Shown here: piece by piece, positions 42,425 through 50,527 of the stretch | Layout: each line of letters starts with the position of its first letter | How positions within the stretch are numbered: the stretch's first letter is position 1 | Assembly: GCF_018069565.1 (NCBI RefSeq) | Contig: NZ_JAGPNL010000009.1 | Location: forward strand, 62,001 to 126,000 | Direction of reading: 5' to 3' | Length of the DNA: 64,000 bases | From: Streptomyces tagetis | GTDB lineage: Bacteria > Actinomycetota > Actinomycetes > Streptomycetales > Streptomycetaceae | Program-made: the position numbers and the translations under genes | The notes under the pieces: generated by a model | The model's database searches: none | What the model saw: the letters and a program-made list of their open reading frames with translations, nothing else | Told to the model about the DNA's origin: nothing

Positions 42425-42550
42425 ACCCCGCGGCGGACGGGCGCCTTGCCGCGGACCCGCCTCGGGACCGCCACGGAGACCGGGCCACGTCGGCGAAACC
42501 GGCCCGCTCCCCGTGACGGCCCCGGCGGCCTCTCGCGCCGGGACCGGTGG

Positions 42551-44014
42551 CTAGCCCAGGGCGGCCACGCGGTCCCGGTATCCACGTACGGGCGCCGCGT
42601 CCTTGTACGGCTCCAGCCGGCGTTCGAAGTCCCGGACGTACTCCGTGGCGCGCACCGAGCGCATCTCCGCCGCCTGCCCGGCCGCCTCGGCGGCGAGCTG
42701 GCACGCCTGGTCCAGTTCGCCGAGGCCCAGGCGGGCGGTGGCGAGCACGATCCGGCAGAAGAGCCGGCTGCGGGCGTGGACCGGGGAACGCAGGTGCAGC
42801 GAGCGCTCCGCGTACTGGGCGGCGGCGCGGAACTGCTGGAGATCGCGGTGGCAGTGGCCCAGTTCGTCGGCGAGCTGGGCCTCGTCGAAGGAACGCGCCC
42901 AGTACGGCACCTCGTCGCCGGGCCGGGCCGACTCCATCGTCCGCTCCGCCCGGACCAGGGCGGCGGTGCAGGCCCGCACCTCGCCGAGCACGGCGTGCGC
43001 GCGGGCCTCGGCGGCGTGCAGCAGGGTCTGCACGACCGGCGGGGCGGAGGTGCCCACGCCCTGCTGCGCCACCCGCGCGAGCTGGCCCGCCTCGCGCCCG
43101 TGGCCCAGGTAGACGGCCTGGCGGCTCATGGTGACCAGCACATAGCTGCCGTAGGCCCGGTCGCCCGCGGCCTGCGCGAGCCGCAGCGCCTGCACGAAGT
43201 AGCGCTGGGCGAGCCCGTGCGCGGCGATGTCGTACGAGGTCCAGCCGGCCAGCCGGGTCAGGTCGGCGGCGGCGGCGAAGAGCCGGCGGCCGGTCTGCTC
43301 CCCGTAGGTGCCGCGCAGCATGGGCTCCAGCTCGTGTTCCAGGTAGCGGACGAGCGCCTGGCGGGCGTGGCCGCCGCCGTACCGGTCGTCGAGGCTGCGG
43401 AACAGCTCGCCGACCGAGCGGAGCGCGGCGAGGTCGCCGCCGGTGACGCGCTGGCCGGGGACGCGTTCGGCCGCGGTCCGCCGCCGGGAGGGGTCCGGGG
43501 CGGTGGTGGCCCTCGGGGGCGCGGGCCGGCCCTGGGCCGGGATGCGCACGGGCACCTCGGCGCGGGCCACCCGCTCGTCGGGGCGGCCGATCAGCCAGTC
43601 CCGGCTGGGCACGACGAGCCCGGCCGGGGTGAAGGCGATCTTCCGCAGTTCGGCGTGGCTGCCGGAGTCCTTGCGCCACAGCCCGCCGACGATGTCGACG
43701 GCCTCCTCGGGGGTGGCGGCGAACTCCAGGCCCGCGTAGACGGGCGCGCACGCGTCCAGGCCGAGGTCCTGGGCGGTGAGCCGGCGGCCCAGGCGCCGGG
43801 TGAAGACCTCGGCGATGAGGGCGGGGGTGGTGCCGCGGGGCTGTTGACCCCGGAGCCAGCGGGTGACGGACGTCTTGTCGTATCTAAGGTCCAGGCCGTG
43901 TTCGAGTCCGAGCTGGTCGACGCGACGCGCGAGACCCGCGTTGGAGAACCCCGCTTCGGCGATGAGTGCGGCTAACTGGCGGTTGGGGGTGCGCTGCGCG
44001 GGTCGTTCCGTCAT
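42551..44014 (-). CDS. HTH/TPR transcriptional regulator (NsdA-like family)
   Basis: 487 residues. An XRE-like region near residues 11-70 (RQLAALIAEAGFSNAGLARR, YDKTSVTRWLRGQQPRG) precedes a long helical region with TPR-like repeats (AAQYAERSLHLRSPVHARSR, ACTAALVRAERTMES). This arrangement is known in Streptomyces regulators of sporulation and antibiotic production. ATG at 44014. It diverges from lipB; an imperfect inverted repeat lies in between (44139-44169). The target set is unknown. Confidence is good for family, low for role. Confidence 0.85.
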   Translation of the reverse strand: MTERPAQRTPNRQLAALIAEAGFSNAGLARRVDQLGLEHGLDLRYDKTSVTRWLRGQQPRGTTPALIAEVFTRRLGRRLTAQDLGLDACAPVYAGLEFAATPEEAVDIVGGLWRKDSGSHAELRKIAFTPAGLVVPSRDWLIGRPDERVARAEVPVRIPAQGRPAPPRATTAPDPSRRRTAAERVPGQRVTGGDLAALRSVGELFRSLDDRYGGGHARQALVRYLEHELEPMLRGTYGEQTGRRLFAAAADLTRLAGWTSYDIAAHGLAQRYFVQALRLAQAAGDRAYGSYVLVTMSRQAVYLGHGREAGQLARVAQQGVGTSAPPVVQTLLHAAEARAHAVLGEVRACTAALVRAERTMESARPGDEVPYWARSFDEAQLADELGHCHRDLQQFRAAAQYAERSLHLRSPVHARSRLFCRIVLATARLGLGELDQACQLAAEAAGQAAEMRSVRATEYVRDFERRLEPYKDAAPVRGYRDRVAALG

Positions 44015-44138
44015 GGTGCTGTGCGGTCTCCTGCCTTCCGGGCGTTCGATCACCCGGAGCGCCTGTGAACAGCTCTGATGGCCTCGTGGTCGGCGCGAAT
44101 GTAGCGGAGAGTGAGCGGCCGATCGCACACTTCGCCAG

Positions 44139-44169
44139 GCATTCATCCGATCGTGTGAGGATTGAATGC
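44139..44169. promoter_or_regulatory. inverted repeat between the HTH regulator and lipB genes
   Basis: GCATTCATCC (44139-44148) and GGATTGAATGC (44159-44169) form a near-perfect inverted repeat with one bulge and a 10-nt spacer, in the 256-bp divergent gap. A dimeric regulator could bind it; the HTH gene product itself is the first guess. Confidence 0.45.
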
Positions 44170-44270
44170 GGAGCTGACGGGAACAGCCCCCCGTTCGGGG
44201 GCCGGTCGCCGGACGTACAGTGGCGTGGGCACGGCGCGTGCCCGACGACCGTTGCAGGGAGGTGCTGGGC

Positions 44271-45149
44271 GTGAGCGAGGTGCGGTTCGTCCGTATGGGC
44301 TTCGGAGCCGACGCCGTGGAGTACCGGGTGGCCTGGGACGAGCAGCGCCGGGTGCACGCGGCGCGCTTCGCCGACGAGGTGCCCGACACCGTGATCCTCC
44401 TGGAGCATCCGCCGGTCTACACGGCCGGCCGGCGCACCGCCGACAGCGAACGGCCCCTGGACGGCACCCCGGTCATCGACGTGGACCGCGGCGGCAAGAT
44501 CACCTGGCACGGCCCCGGCCAGCTCGTGGGCTACCCGATCCAGAAGCTGCCCCGCCCGGTGGACGTGGTGGCGCACGTCCGGCGCCTGGAGGAGGCCCTG
44601 ATCCGCACCTGCGCGGAGTTCGGGCTGGAGACCACCCGCGTCGAGGGGCGCAGCGGCGTGTGGGTGCTGGGCGACCCGGTCGAGCGGCGTCCCCCGCTCG
44701 GCGGACTCTCCCTGGACTTCGACCCGCGGCTCGCCGACGACGAGTTCGACCCGCGGCTCAACGGCCCGGAGTACGCCCCCTCCAACGCGGGCCAGCGCGG
44801 CGAGGACCGCAAGATCGCCGCGATCGGCATCCGGGTCGCCAAGGGCGTCACCATGCACGGCTTCGCCCTGAACGTGAACCCGGACAACAAGTGGTTCGAC
44901 CGGATCATCCCGTGCGGCATCCGGGACGCCGGGGTGGCCTCCCTCGCGAACGAGCTGGGCCGCGACGTCACCCTCGACGAGGTGCTGCCCGTGGTCGAAC
45001 GGCATCTGCGGGACGTCCTGGACCACGCCGACCTCCGGCCTCGCGTGATCGAGAAGCCGGCGGGCGCGGGGACCGAGAGCAGCCTGGCGACCCCAGGGAA
45101 TCCCGAGGGCGCCGGGACGAACGGGCGGCCCGAGAAGGCGTCGGCATGA
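44271..45149 (+). CDS. lipB: octanoyltransferase
   Basis: 292 residues from the GTG at 44271, preceded by GGGAGG. LipB moves octanoyl from octanoyl-ACP to lipoyl domains, forming an acyl-enzyme on Cys215 (IIPCGIRD); the catalytic Lys181 is in RKIAAIGI. HGPGQLVGYP is also conserved. Between VWVLGDPV and DRKIAAIG there is an insert of about 45 residues rich in Asp/Pro/Arg (LGGLSLDFDPRLADDEFDP) absent from the E. coli protein. The C-terminus has a 30-residue low-complexity tail. lipA follows by 116 bp, giving lipoate synthesis as one unit. Confidence 0.95.
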   Translation: MSEVRFVRMGFGADAVEYRVAWDEQRRVHAARFADEVPDTVILLEHPPVYTAGRRTADSERPLDGTPVIDVDRGGKITWHGPGQLVGYPIQKLPRPVDVVAHVRRLEEALIRTCAEFGLETTRVEGRSGVWVLGDPVERRPPLGGLSLDFDPRLADDEFDPRLNGPEYAPSNAGQRGEDRKIAAIGIRVAKGVTMHGFALNVNPDNKWFDRIIPCGIRDAGVASLANELGRDVTLDEVLPVVERHLRDVLDHADLRPRVIEKPAGAGTESSLATPGNPEGAGTNGRPEKASA

Positions 45150-45265
45150 CCGTTCACCCGATCCGGGGAATGGCCCCCCTGTGTCGGAGGTTGGCCTCAC
45201 CACAGAGCCCGCCAATCACGGGCGTACCCTGGTGTACGCCGAAGAATCGAAGCTAGGGAGCCGAC

Positions 45266-46255
45266 GTGTCCGCAGTCGCACCCGACGGACGCAAGATGCT
45301 GCGCCTGGAGGTCCGCAACAGCCAGACCCCCATCGAGCGCAAGCCCGAGTGGATCAAGACCCGGGCGAAAATGGGCCCCGAGTACACCAAGATGCAGAAC
45401 CTCGTGAAGAGCGAGGGCCTGCACACGGTCTGCCAGGAAGCCGGCTGCCCCAACATCTACGAATGCTGGGAGGACCGCGAGGCGACCTTCCTCATCGGCG
45501 GCGACCAGTGCACCCGGCGCTGCGACTTCTGCCAGATCGACACCGGCAAGCCCGAGGCGCTCGACCGTGACGAGCCGCGCCGGGTGGGCGAGTCCGTGGT
45601 CACCATGGACCTCAACTACGCCACCATCACCGGCGTGGCCCGCGACGACCTCCCGGACGGCGGCGCCTGGCTCTACGCCGAGACGGTCCGCCAGATCCAC
45701 CGGCAGACGGCCGGGCGCGCGGACGGCCGGACCAAGGTCGAGCTGCTCGCCCCCGACTTCAACGCGGTGCCCGAGCTGCTGCGCGAGGTCTTCGACTCCC
45801 GCCCCGAGGTCTTCGCGCACAACGTCGAGACGGTGCCCCGGATCTTCAAGCGCATCCGCCCCGGCTTCCGCTACGAGCGCTCCCTGAAGGTCATCACCGA
45901 CGCCCGGGACTACGGTCTGGTCACCAAGTCCAACCTCATCCTCGGCATGGGCGAGACCCGCGAGGAGGTCGGCGAGGCGCTGCGCCAGCTCCACGACGCG
46001 GGCTGCGAGCTGATCACCATCACGCAGTACCTGCGCCCCTCCGTGCGCCACCACCCCGTGGAGCGCTGGGTCAAGCCGCAGGAGTTCGTGGAGCTGAAGG
46101 AGGAGGCCGAGCAGATCGGCTTCTCCGGCGTGATGTCCGGCCCGCTGGTGCGCTCCTCGTACCGCGCCGGGCGGCTCTACGCGATGGCCCGCGAGCAGCG
46201 TCACTCGACCGCCGCCGGGCAGGGCGCCGGCCCCGTCGCCGCACAGGCCGTCTGA
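45266..46255 (+). CDS. lipA: lipoyl synthase
   Basis: 329 residues. Radical SAM enzyme that inserts two sulfurs into octanoyl groups on lipoyl domains. The auxiliary cluster ligands are in CQEAGCPNIYECW (near residue 56), the radical-SAM triad is Cys82-Cys86-Cys89 in CTRRCDFCQ, and the fourth auxiliary ligand Ser is in VRSSYRAG. GTG start at 45266. The last 20 residues are a low-complexity Ala/Gly tail. It works with lipB just upstream, and the products serve the E2 protein encoded at 30.4 kb and the glycine cleavage H protein elsewhere. Confidence 0.97.
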   Translation: MSAVAPDGRKMLRLEVRNSQTPIERKPEWIKTRAKMGPEYTKMQNLVKSEGLHTVCQEAGCPNIYECWEDREATFLIGGDQCTRRCDFCQIDTGKPEALDRDEPRRVGESVVTMDLNYATITGVARDDLPDGGAWLYAETVRQIHRQTAGRADGRTKVELLAPDFNAVPELLREVFDSRPEVFAHNVETVPRIFKRIRPGFRYERSLKVITDARDYGLVTKSNLILGMGETREEVGEALRQLHDAGCELITITQYLRPSVRHHPVERWVKPQEFVELKEEAEQIGFSGVMSGPLVRSSYRAGRLYAMAREQRHSTAAGQGAGPVAAQAV

Positions 46256-46598
46256 CGGCACCCGGGGAAGCCCCCGGGCTCCGGCACCGGGCTGGACCCC
46301 ACCGGCCGGACGGCGCGGTCCGGCAGGCGTGGTCCGGGAGGCGTGATCCGGCAGGCGTGTGAAATCCCGCACAAGTCACTACCGACCGGTAGTGAACGCT
46401 GTTCGCGGCCCCGACCGTCCTCGCAGATGAGGGCCGCGGTCGGGGCCGCGCGGCCGTTCCGGGGCCGTTCCGGGGCCCCGCACCCATCCGTCATCTGCGT
46501 TTGACCGGCGGGTCACGCCCTGGTAACACCAAACCGTGACCCTGGAATCACGCCACGCGCACCCGTACCCGTCGCGGTACCGAGGGGGGACTTCCACG
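46256..46598. promoter_or_regulatory. lipA downstream region: direct repeats, 20-bp palindrome, hairpin and promoter candidate
   Basis: 343 bp without a gene. It holds (a) 15-nt-like direct repeats of GGTCCGGGAGGCGTG type at 46318-46360; (b) a perfect palindrome TCACTACCGACCGGTAGTGA at 46376-46395; (c) a hairpin with stem 46405-46417/46437-46449; and (d) a promoter candidate TTGACC (46501-46506), 17-bp spacer, TAACAC (46524-46529) for the following small gene. Confidence 0.5.
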
Positions 46599-46817
46599 AT
46601 GCCGGCCGCACCCGTCCGCGCCACCGCCATCCCGTCGTTCGGCACCGCCCTGCGGGCCGTCGAGTCGCTGCTGATGAGCGGCGGCCAGCGCACCGCCCGC
46701 CGCAACGCCTGGACCTCCGTGCTGGAGGACCGCCGCCGCGCCAGGGACCGCGTCGAGACCGAGCGGGTGCTGCGCGAGTCGCTGGAGGGCCCCCGCCCCC
46801 TCGACGGGCACCCCTGA
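46599..46817 (+). CDS. small conserved hypothetical protein
   Basis: 72 residues from the ATG at 46599, after GAGGGGGGA. Basic and helical: an Ala/Pro start, GTALRAVESLLMSGGQRTARR, then a Glu/Arg-rich helix, VLEDRRRARDRVETERVLRE. From memory a small protein is found in this slot between lipA and the DUF4191 gene in streptomycetes. No signal or membrane segment. Function unknown. A TTGACC...TAACAC promoter-like pair lies 70 bp upstream. Confidence 0.65.
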   Translation: MPAAPVRATAIPSFGTALRAVESLLMSGGQRTARRNAWTSVLEDRRRARDRVETERVLRESLEGPRPLDGHP

Positions 46818-46966
46818 CGCCTCCCGTCCCCGGGCCCGTCCCCGGCCCTTCCCGGGCGCCCTTCCCCGCCCCGCCGCGCCCCCTTCCGCGCCCGTTCTCC
46901 GCCCCCGCGCCGCCCCGCCGGGCACTGCCGTCGTGGGCGCTTTCCCGGACACGTAGACTTCGGCAC

Positions 46967-47671
46967 ATGGCGAGGAAGGAAACCGCAGCGGACGCTGCGA
47001 ACCCCGGGCGACTGAAGCAGATCGCCCTGACCTACAAGATGACCCGCAAGGCCGACAAGAAGATCGGTCTTGTACTCGCGGCTGTCGGCATCGTCGTCCT
47101 CGGTGTCTTCCTCGCGATCGGTTTCCTGATCGGTCACCCCATCTATCTCGGCATCCTGGGCCTGCTGCTCGCCTTCCTCGCGACGGCGATCGTCTTCGGG
47201 CGCCGGGCCGAGCGGGCGGCCTTCGGGCAGATGGAGGGCCAGCCGGGCGCCGCAGCGGCCGTACTGGACAACATCGGCCGGGGCTGGACGACGACCCCCG
47301 CGGTGGCGATGAACCGCAGCCAGGACGTGGTGCACCGGGCGGTCGGCAAGGCCGGCATCGTGCTGGTCGCCGAGGGCAACCCGAACCGGGTGAAGTCCCT
47401 GCTGGCCGCCGAGAAGAAGAAGATGAACCGCATCGTGGCCGACGTACCGGTGCACGACCTGATCGTGGGCGACGGCGAGGGCCGGGTGGAGCTGAAGAAG
47501 CTCCGCACGACCATGCTGAAGCTGCCCCGCGTGCTCACCGGCCCGCAGGTCACCGCGACCAACGACCGGCTGCGCGCCCTGGGCGACCTGATGAGCAACA
47601 TGCCGGTGCCCAAGGGCCCGATGCCGAAGGGCATGCGGATGCCGAAGGGCGGCAGCCCGAAGCAGCGCTGA
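46967..47671 (+). CDS. DUF4191 membrane protein
   Basis: 234 residues with ATG start at 46967. A basic N-terminus (RLKQIALTYKMTRKADKKIG) is followed by two membrane segments (residues about 30-49 and 56-75) and a basic cytoplasmic C-terminal domain of about 150 residues. Family DUF4191 is restricted to actinobacteria; it contains a conserved QDVVHRAVGKAGIVLVAEGN stretch. The end has Met/Pro/Gly/Lys repeats (PMPKGMRMPKGGSPKQR). Function unknown. Followed by a strong bidirectional hairpin. Confidence 0.88.
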   Translation: MARKETAADAANPGRLKQIALTYKMTRKADKKIGLVLAAVGIVVLGVFLAIGFLIGHPIYLGILGLLLAFLATAIVFGRRAERAAFGQMEGQPGAAAAVLDNIGRGWTTTPAVAMNRSQDVVHRAVGKAGIVLVAEGNPNRVKSLLAAEKKKMNRIVADVPVHDLIVGDGEGRVELKKLRTTMLKLPRVLTGPQVTATNDRLRALGDLMSNMPVPKGPMPKGMRMPKGGSPKQR

Positions 47672-47686
47672 GCCCTCCCGACACGG

Positions 47687-47735
47687 AACGGCGGATGGGG
47701 CGCCCGGATCACTCCGGGCGCCCCCATCCGCCGTT
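47687..47735. terminator. strong bidirectional terminator
   Basis: A 22-23-nt stem with one bulged base (47687-47708 against 47713-47735), loop TCAC, lies 16 bp after the DUF4191 gene and 20 bp before the end of the convergent RDD gene. It ends in TTTG. It should stop transcription from both sides. Confidence 0.85.
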
Positions 47736-47754
47736 TGTACGCGTGGGCGGGGTG

Positions 47755-48222
47755 CTAGAGACGGACCTCGACGGTGCGGGCGAGGCGGTCGTGCAGGCCC
47801 CGGCCGTCACGGTCCCAGACCAGCGCCGGGACGGCGACGCACAGCAGCGCGGAGCGCAGCAGGGCGCGCAGCGGGTTGACGCGGCCCGTGCCCAGCTCGA
47901 CCACGCGCAGCCCGAAGAGCCGCTTGCCCGGGGTGAAGCCGACCGTGCCGACGGTGAGCGCGCTCAGCACGAAGAAGATCAGCAGCGCCCAGTTGCCGGT
48001 GGCCTGCTGGTAGCCGTCGGTGATCAGACCGTTGGCGATCAGGAGGCACAGGGTCCAGTCGACGGCCAGGGCGCCGATCCGCCGGCCCGGCCGGGCGATG
48101 GAGCCCGGTCCCTCTTCGGGCAGGCCGAGCTGCTCGCCCCGGTACCCCAGCTCCCCGCCGGCCCCTTCGATGGCCGCGCGCGGGCCGGAGAGCCACGATC
48201 CCATTGCTTGCCTGTTGTCCAC
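47755..48222 (-). CDS. RDD-family membrane protein
   Basis: 155 residues from the GTG at 48222 (MDNRQAMGSWLSGPR). The RDD signature Arg-Asp-Asp-like pattern is in ARPGRRIGALAVDWTLCLLI, followed by three membrane segments and GFTPGKRLFGLRVVELG and DGRGLHDRLARTV, a classic RDD end. Roles of RDD proteins are unknown, with ion exchange or transport suggested for some. Longer open frame to 48255 lacks a good start site. It diverges from glnA; the shared gap has GlnR-like boxes near the glnA side. Confidence 0.88.
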   Translation of the reverse strand: MDNRQAMGSWLSGPRAAIEGAGGELGYRGEQLGLPEEGPGSIARPGRRIGALAVDWTLCLLIANGLITDGYQQATGNWALLIFFVLSALTVGTVGFTPGKRLFGLRVVELGTGRVNPLRALLRSALLCVAVPALVWDRDGRGLHDRLARTVEVRL

Positions 48223-48369
48223 GACGTCCACGGTACTGGGCGCGCGTCCGGGCACCCGAGGAGGGTGGCCGGGCCGGACGGGACGGCGCCTGGTGCGGGA
48301 GGGCGGCGCGGGGCGGGTGAACAGGGGGTGTGACCGGCCCGACAGGCGCCTAGGCTGACACCGTGGCCG

Positions 48370-48408
48370 GTTAACTTCTGCGAAACATACGGGTCACGCC
48401 CGAGAAAT
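48370..48408 (+). promoter_or_regulatory. tandem GlnR boxes upstream of glnA
   Basis: Two GlnR half-site pairs: GTTAAC TTCTGC GAAAC (48370-48386) and GGTCAC GCCCGA GAAAT (48392-48408). They fit the gTnAC-n6-GaAA consensus and start exactly 22 bp apart, two helical turns. The second ends 97 bp before the glnA start. Established: GlnR binds glnA promoters in Streptomyces with this a/b arrangement. Confidence 0.88.
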
Positions 48409-48505
48409 TTCCCGTCCCTAGGGTCGAGGAGAGCGTGGGCCGCCCGCACTGGCACACGCACGATCTACCACCCCGGCGGGACGGTCGGGAGTAGGAGGAG
48501 CCGGA

Positions 48506-49915
48506 ATGTTCCAGAACGCCGACGAAGCCAAGAAATTCATCGCGGACGAGGACGTCAAGTTCATCGACGTCCGTTTCTGCGACCTGCCGGGCGTCATGCA
48601 GCACTTCACCCTGCCGGCCGGGGCGTTCGACCCGGACGAGGAGCAGGCCTTCGACGGTTCCTCCATCCGCGGTTTCCAGGCCATCCACGAGTCGGACATG
48701 TCCCTGCGCGCCGACCTGTCCACCGCCCGCGTGGACCCCTTCCGCCGGGACAAGACCCTCAACATCAACTTCTTCATCCACGACCCGATCACCGGTGAGC
48801 AGTACTCCCGTGACCCGCGGAACGTGGCCCGCAAGGCCGAGGCGTACCTCGCCTCCACCGGCATCGCCGACACGGCCTTCTTCGGCCCCGAGGCCGAGTT
48901 CTACGTCTTCGACAGCGTGCGCTTCGCCACCAGCGCGAACGAGAGCTTCTACCACATCGACTCCGAGGCCGGCGCCTGGAACACCGGTGCCCTGGAGGAC
49001 AACCGCGGCTACAAGGTGCGCTACAAGGGCGGCTACTTCCCCGTCCCGCCGGTCGACCACTTCGCCGACCTGCGTGCCGAGATCTCCCTGGAGCTGGAGC
49101 GGGCCGGCCTCCAGGTGGAGCGCCAGCACCACGAGGTGGGCACCGCCGGCCAGGCCGAGATCAACTACAAGTTCAACACGCTGCTCGCCGCCGCCGACGA
49201 CCTCCAGCTCTTCAAGTACATCGTGAAGAACGTGGCCTGGAAGAACGGCAAGACGGCCACCTTCATGCCGAAGCCGATCTTCGGGGACAACGGTTCGGGC
49301 ATGCACGTCCACCAGTCGCTGTGGAGCAACGGCGAGCCCCTCTTCTACGACGAGCAGGGCTACGCCGGTCTCTCCGACACCGCCCGCCACTACATCGGCG
49401 GCATCCTGCGGCACGCCCCGTCGCTGCTGGCCTTCACCAACCCGACGGTGAACTCGTACCACCGCCTGGTGCCGGGCTTCGAGGCGCCGGTGAACCTCGT
49501 GTACTCCCAGCGCAACCGCTCGGCCGCGATGCGCATCCCGATCACCGGCTCGAACCCGAAGGCCAAGCGCGTCGAGTTCCGCGCCCCGGACGCCTCCGGC
49601 AACCCGTACCTGGCCTTCTCCGCGCTGCTCCTGGCGGGCCTGGACGGCATCAAGAACAAGATCGAGCCGGCCGACCCGATCGACAAGGACCTCTACGAGC
49701 TGCCCCCCGAGGAGCACGCCAACGTGGCCCAGGTCCCGACCTCCCTCGACGCGGTCCTCGACCGCCTGGAGGCCGACCACGAGTTCCTCCTCCAGGGCGA
49801 CGTCTTCACGCCCGACCTGATCGAGACGTGGATCGACTTCAAGCGCGCCAACGAGATCGCCCCCCTCCAGCTCCGCCCCCACCCCCACGAGTTCGAAATG
49901 TACTTCGACGTGTGA
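48506..49915 (+). CDS. glnA: glutamine synthetase type I
   Basis: 469 residues, the dodecameric GSI-beta form, which joins ammonia and glutamate with ATP. Conserved motifs: DGSSIRGFQAIHESDM at the N-terminus, GPEAEFYVFD (metal ligands), FMPKPIFGDNGSGMHVHQS (ATP site) and the adenylylation Tyr397 in DKDLYELPPEE. The ATG at 48506 follows AGGAGG-like GTAGGAGGAGC. Transcription is expected to be driven by GlnR under nitrogen limitation through two boxes, and activity lowered by GlnE adenylylation. A hairpin follows the gene. Confidence 0.98.
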   Translation: MFQNADEAKKFIADEDVKFIDVRFCDLPGVMQHFTLPAGAFDPDEEQAFDGSSIRGFQAIHESDMSLRADLSTARVDPFRRDKTLNINFFIHDPITGEQYSRDPRNVARKAEAYLASTGIADTAFFGPEAEFYVFDSVRFATSANESFYHIDSEAGAWNTGALEDNRGYKVRYKGGYFPVPPVDHFADLRAEISLELERAGLQVERQHHEVGTAGQAEINYKFNTLLAAADDLQLFKYIVKNVAWKNGKTATFMPKPIFGDNGSGMHVHQSLWSNGEPLFYDEQGYAGLSDTARHYIGGILRHAPSLLAFTNPTVNSYHRLVPGFEAPVNLVYSQRNRSAAMRIPITGSNPKAKRVEFRAPDASGNPYLAFSALLLAGLDGIKNKIEPADPIDKDLYELPPEEHANVAQVPTSLDAVLDRLEADHEFLLQGDVFTPDLIETWIDFKRANEIAPLQLRPHPHEFEMYFDV

Positions 49916-49952
49916 CGGACGCCGGGCGCGAGCGCCCGTCGCCGCCGGTCCG

Positions 49953-49985
49953 GAGCCCCGTCCCTCGTCCTGAGGGGCGGGGCTC
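49953..49985 (+). terminator. glnA terminator
   Basis: GAGCCCCGTCCCTC (49953-49966) pairs with GAGGGGCGGGGCTC (49972-49985) through 14 positions with one G-T wobble; loop GTCCT. It is 37 bp past the glnA stop. Confidence 0.75.
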
Positions 49986-50132
49986 GGCACGTCGCGGGGC
50001 GGGCCCCAGGGGCCCGTGGCGGCGGGGTTCTGGCCGGAAAGGCTTCCCTCTGCGGTTTCCGGGGGGAATCATCGACGGTGACACGATTGTTCGACCGTGG
50101 TACGCGCCGGGAAGACGGGGAGAGGTACGGGG

Positions 50133-50399
50133 ATGTCCGAGCGGGACGACGAGGAGCGCGAGTTCGATCTGCGGTGGGCCGACGGAGCCGAGCACAAGGA
50201 GCCCTCCGCCCGCGCCCGGATGCTGGCCGCGCGGTGGAAGGAGAACCCTCCCGGTCCGGTGCCCTTCCGCCCCGACCCCGAGCACAGGCGGTCCCGGCAC
50301 CGTCACCGCTCGCCGTGGATGTCGGCCGCCCTGGTCCTCGGCATCGTCGCCGCGGTCATCCTCCTCCTCGGGTACCTGGAGTTCCGCGCGCCCTTCTGA
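50133..50399 (+). CDS. small single-span membrane protein
   Basis: 88 residues from the ATG at 50133, after GAGG. A charged N-terminal half (MSERDDEEREFDLRWADG) and His/Arg stretch precede one C-terminal membrane helix (MSAALVLGIVAAVILLLGYL), so it is tail-anchored with most of it in the cytoplasm. No homologous domain was recognised. Placed after glnA and before htpX on the same strand; it may belong to the envelope-stress group, but that is only context. Confidence 0.7.
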   Translation: MSERDDEEREFDLRWADGAEHKEPSARARMLAARWKENPPGPVPFRPDPEHRRSRHRHRSPWMSAALVLGIVAAVILLLGYLEFRAPF

Positions 50400-50527
50400 G
50401 CCGGCCACCGCCCCCACCAGGCAATCCGCTTCCGCACCGGCCACGCGTGCCACCGCGAACCGCCCCACATCGGCCGTACGGGTGCACACTGGACATCGGA
50501 ACGAGTCCCTGACTGCGGGGTGATGAG

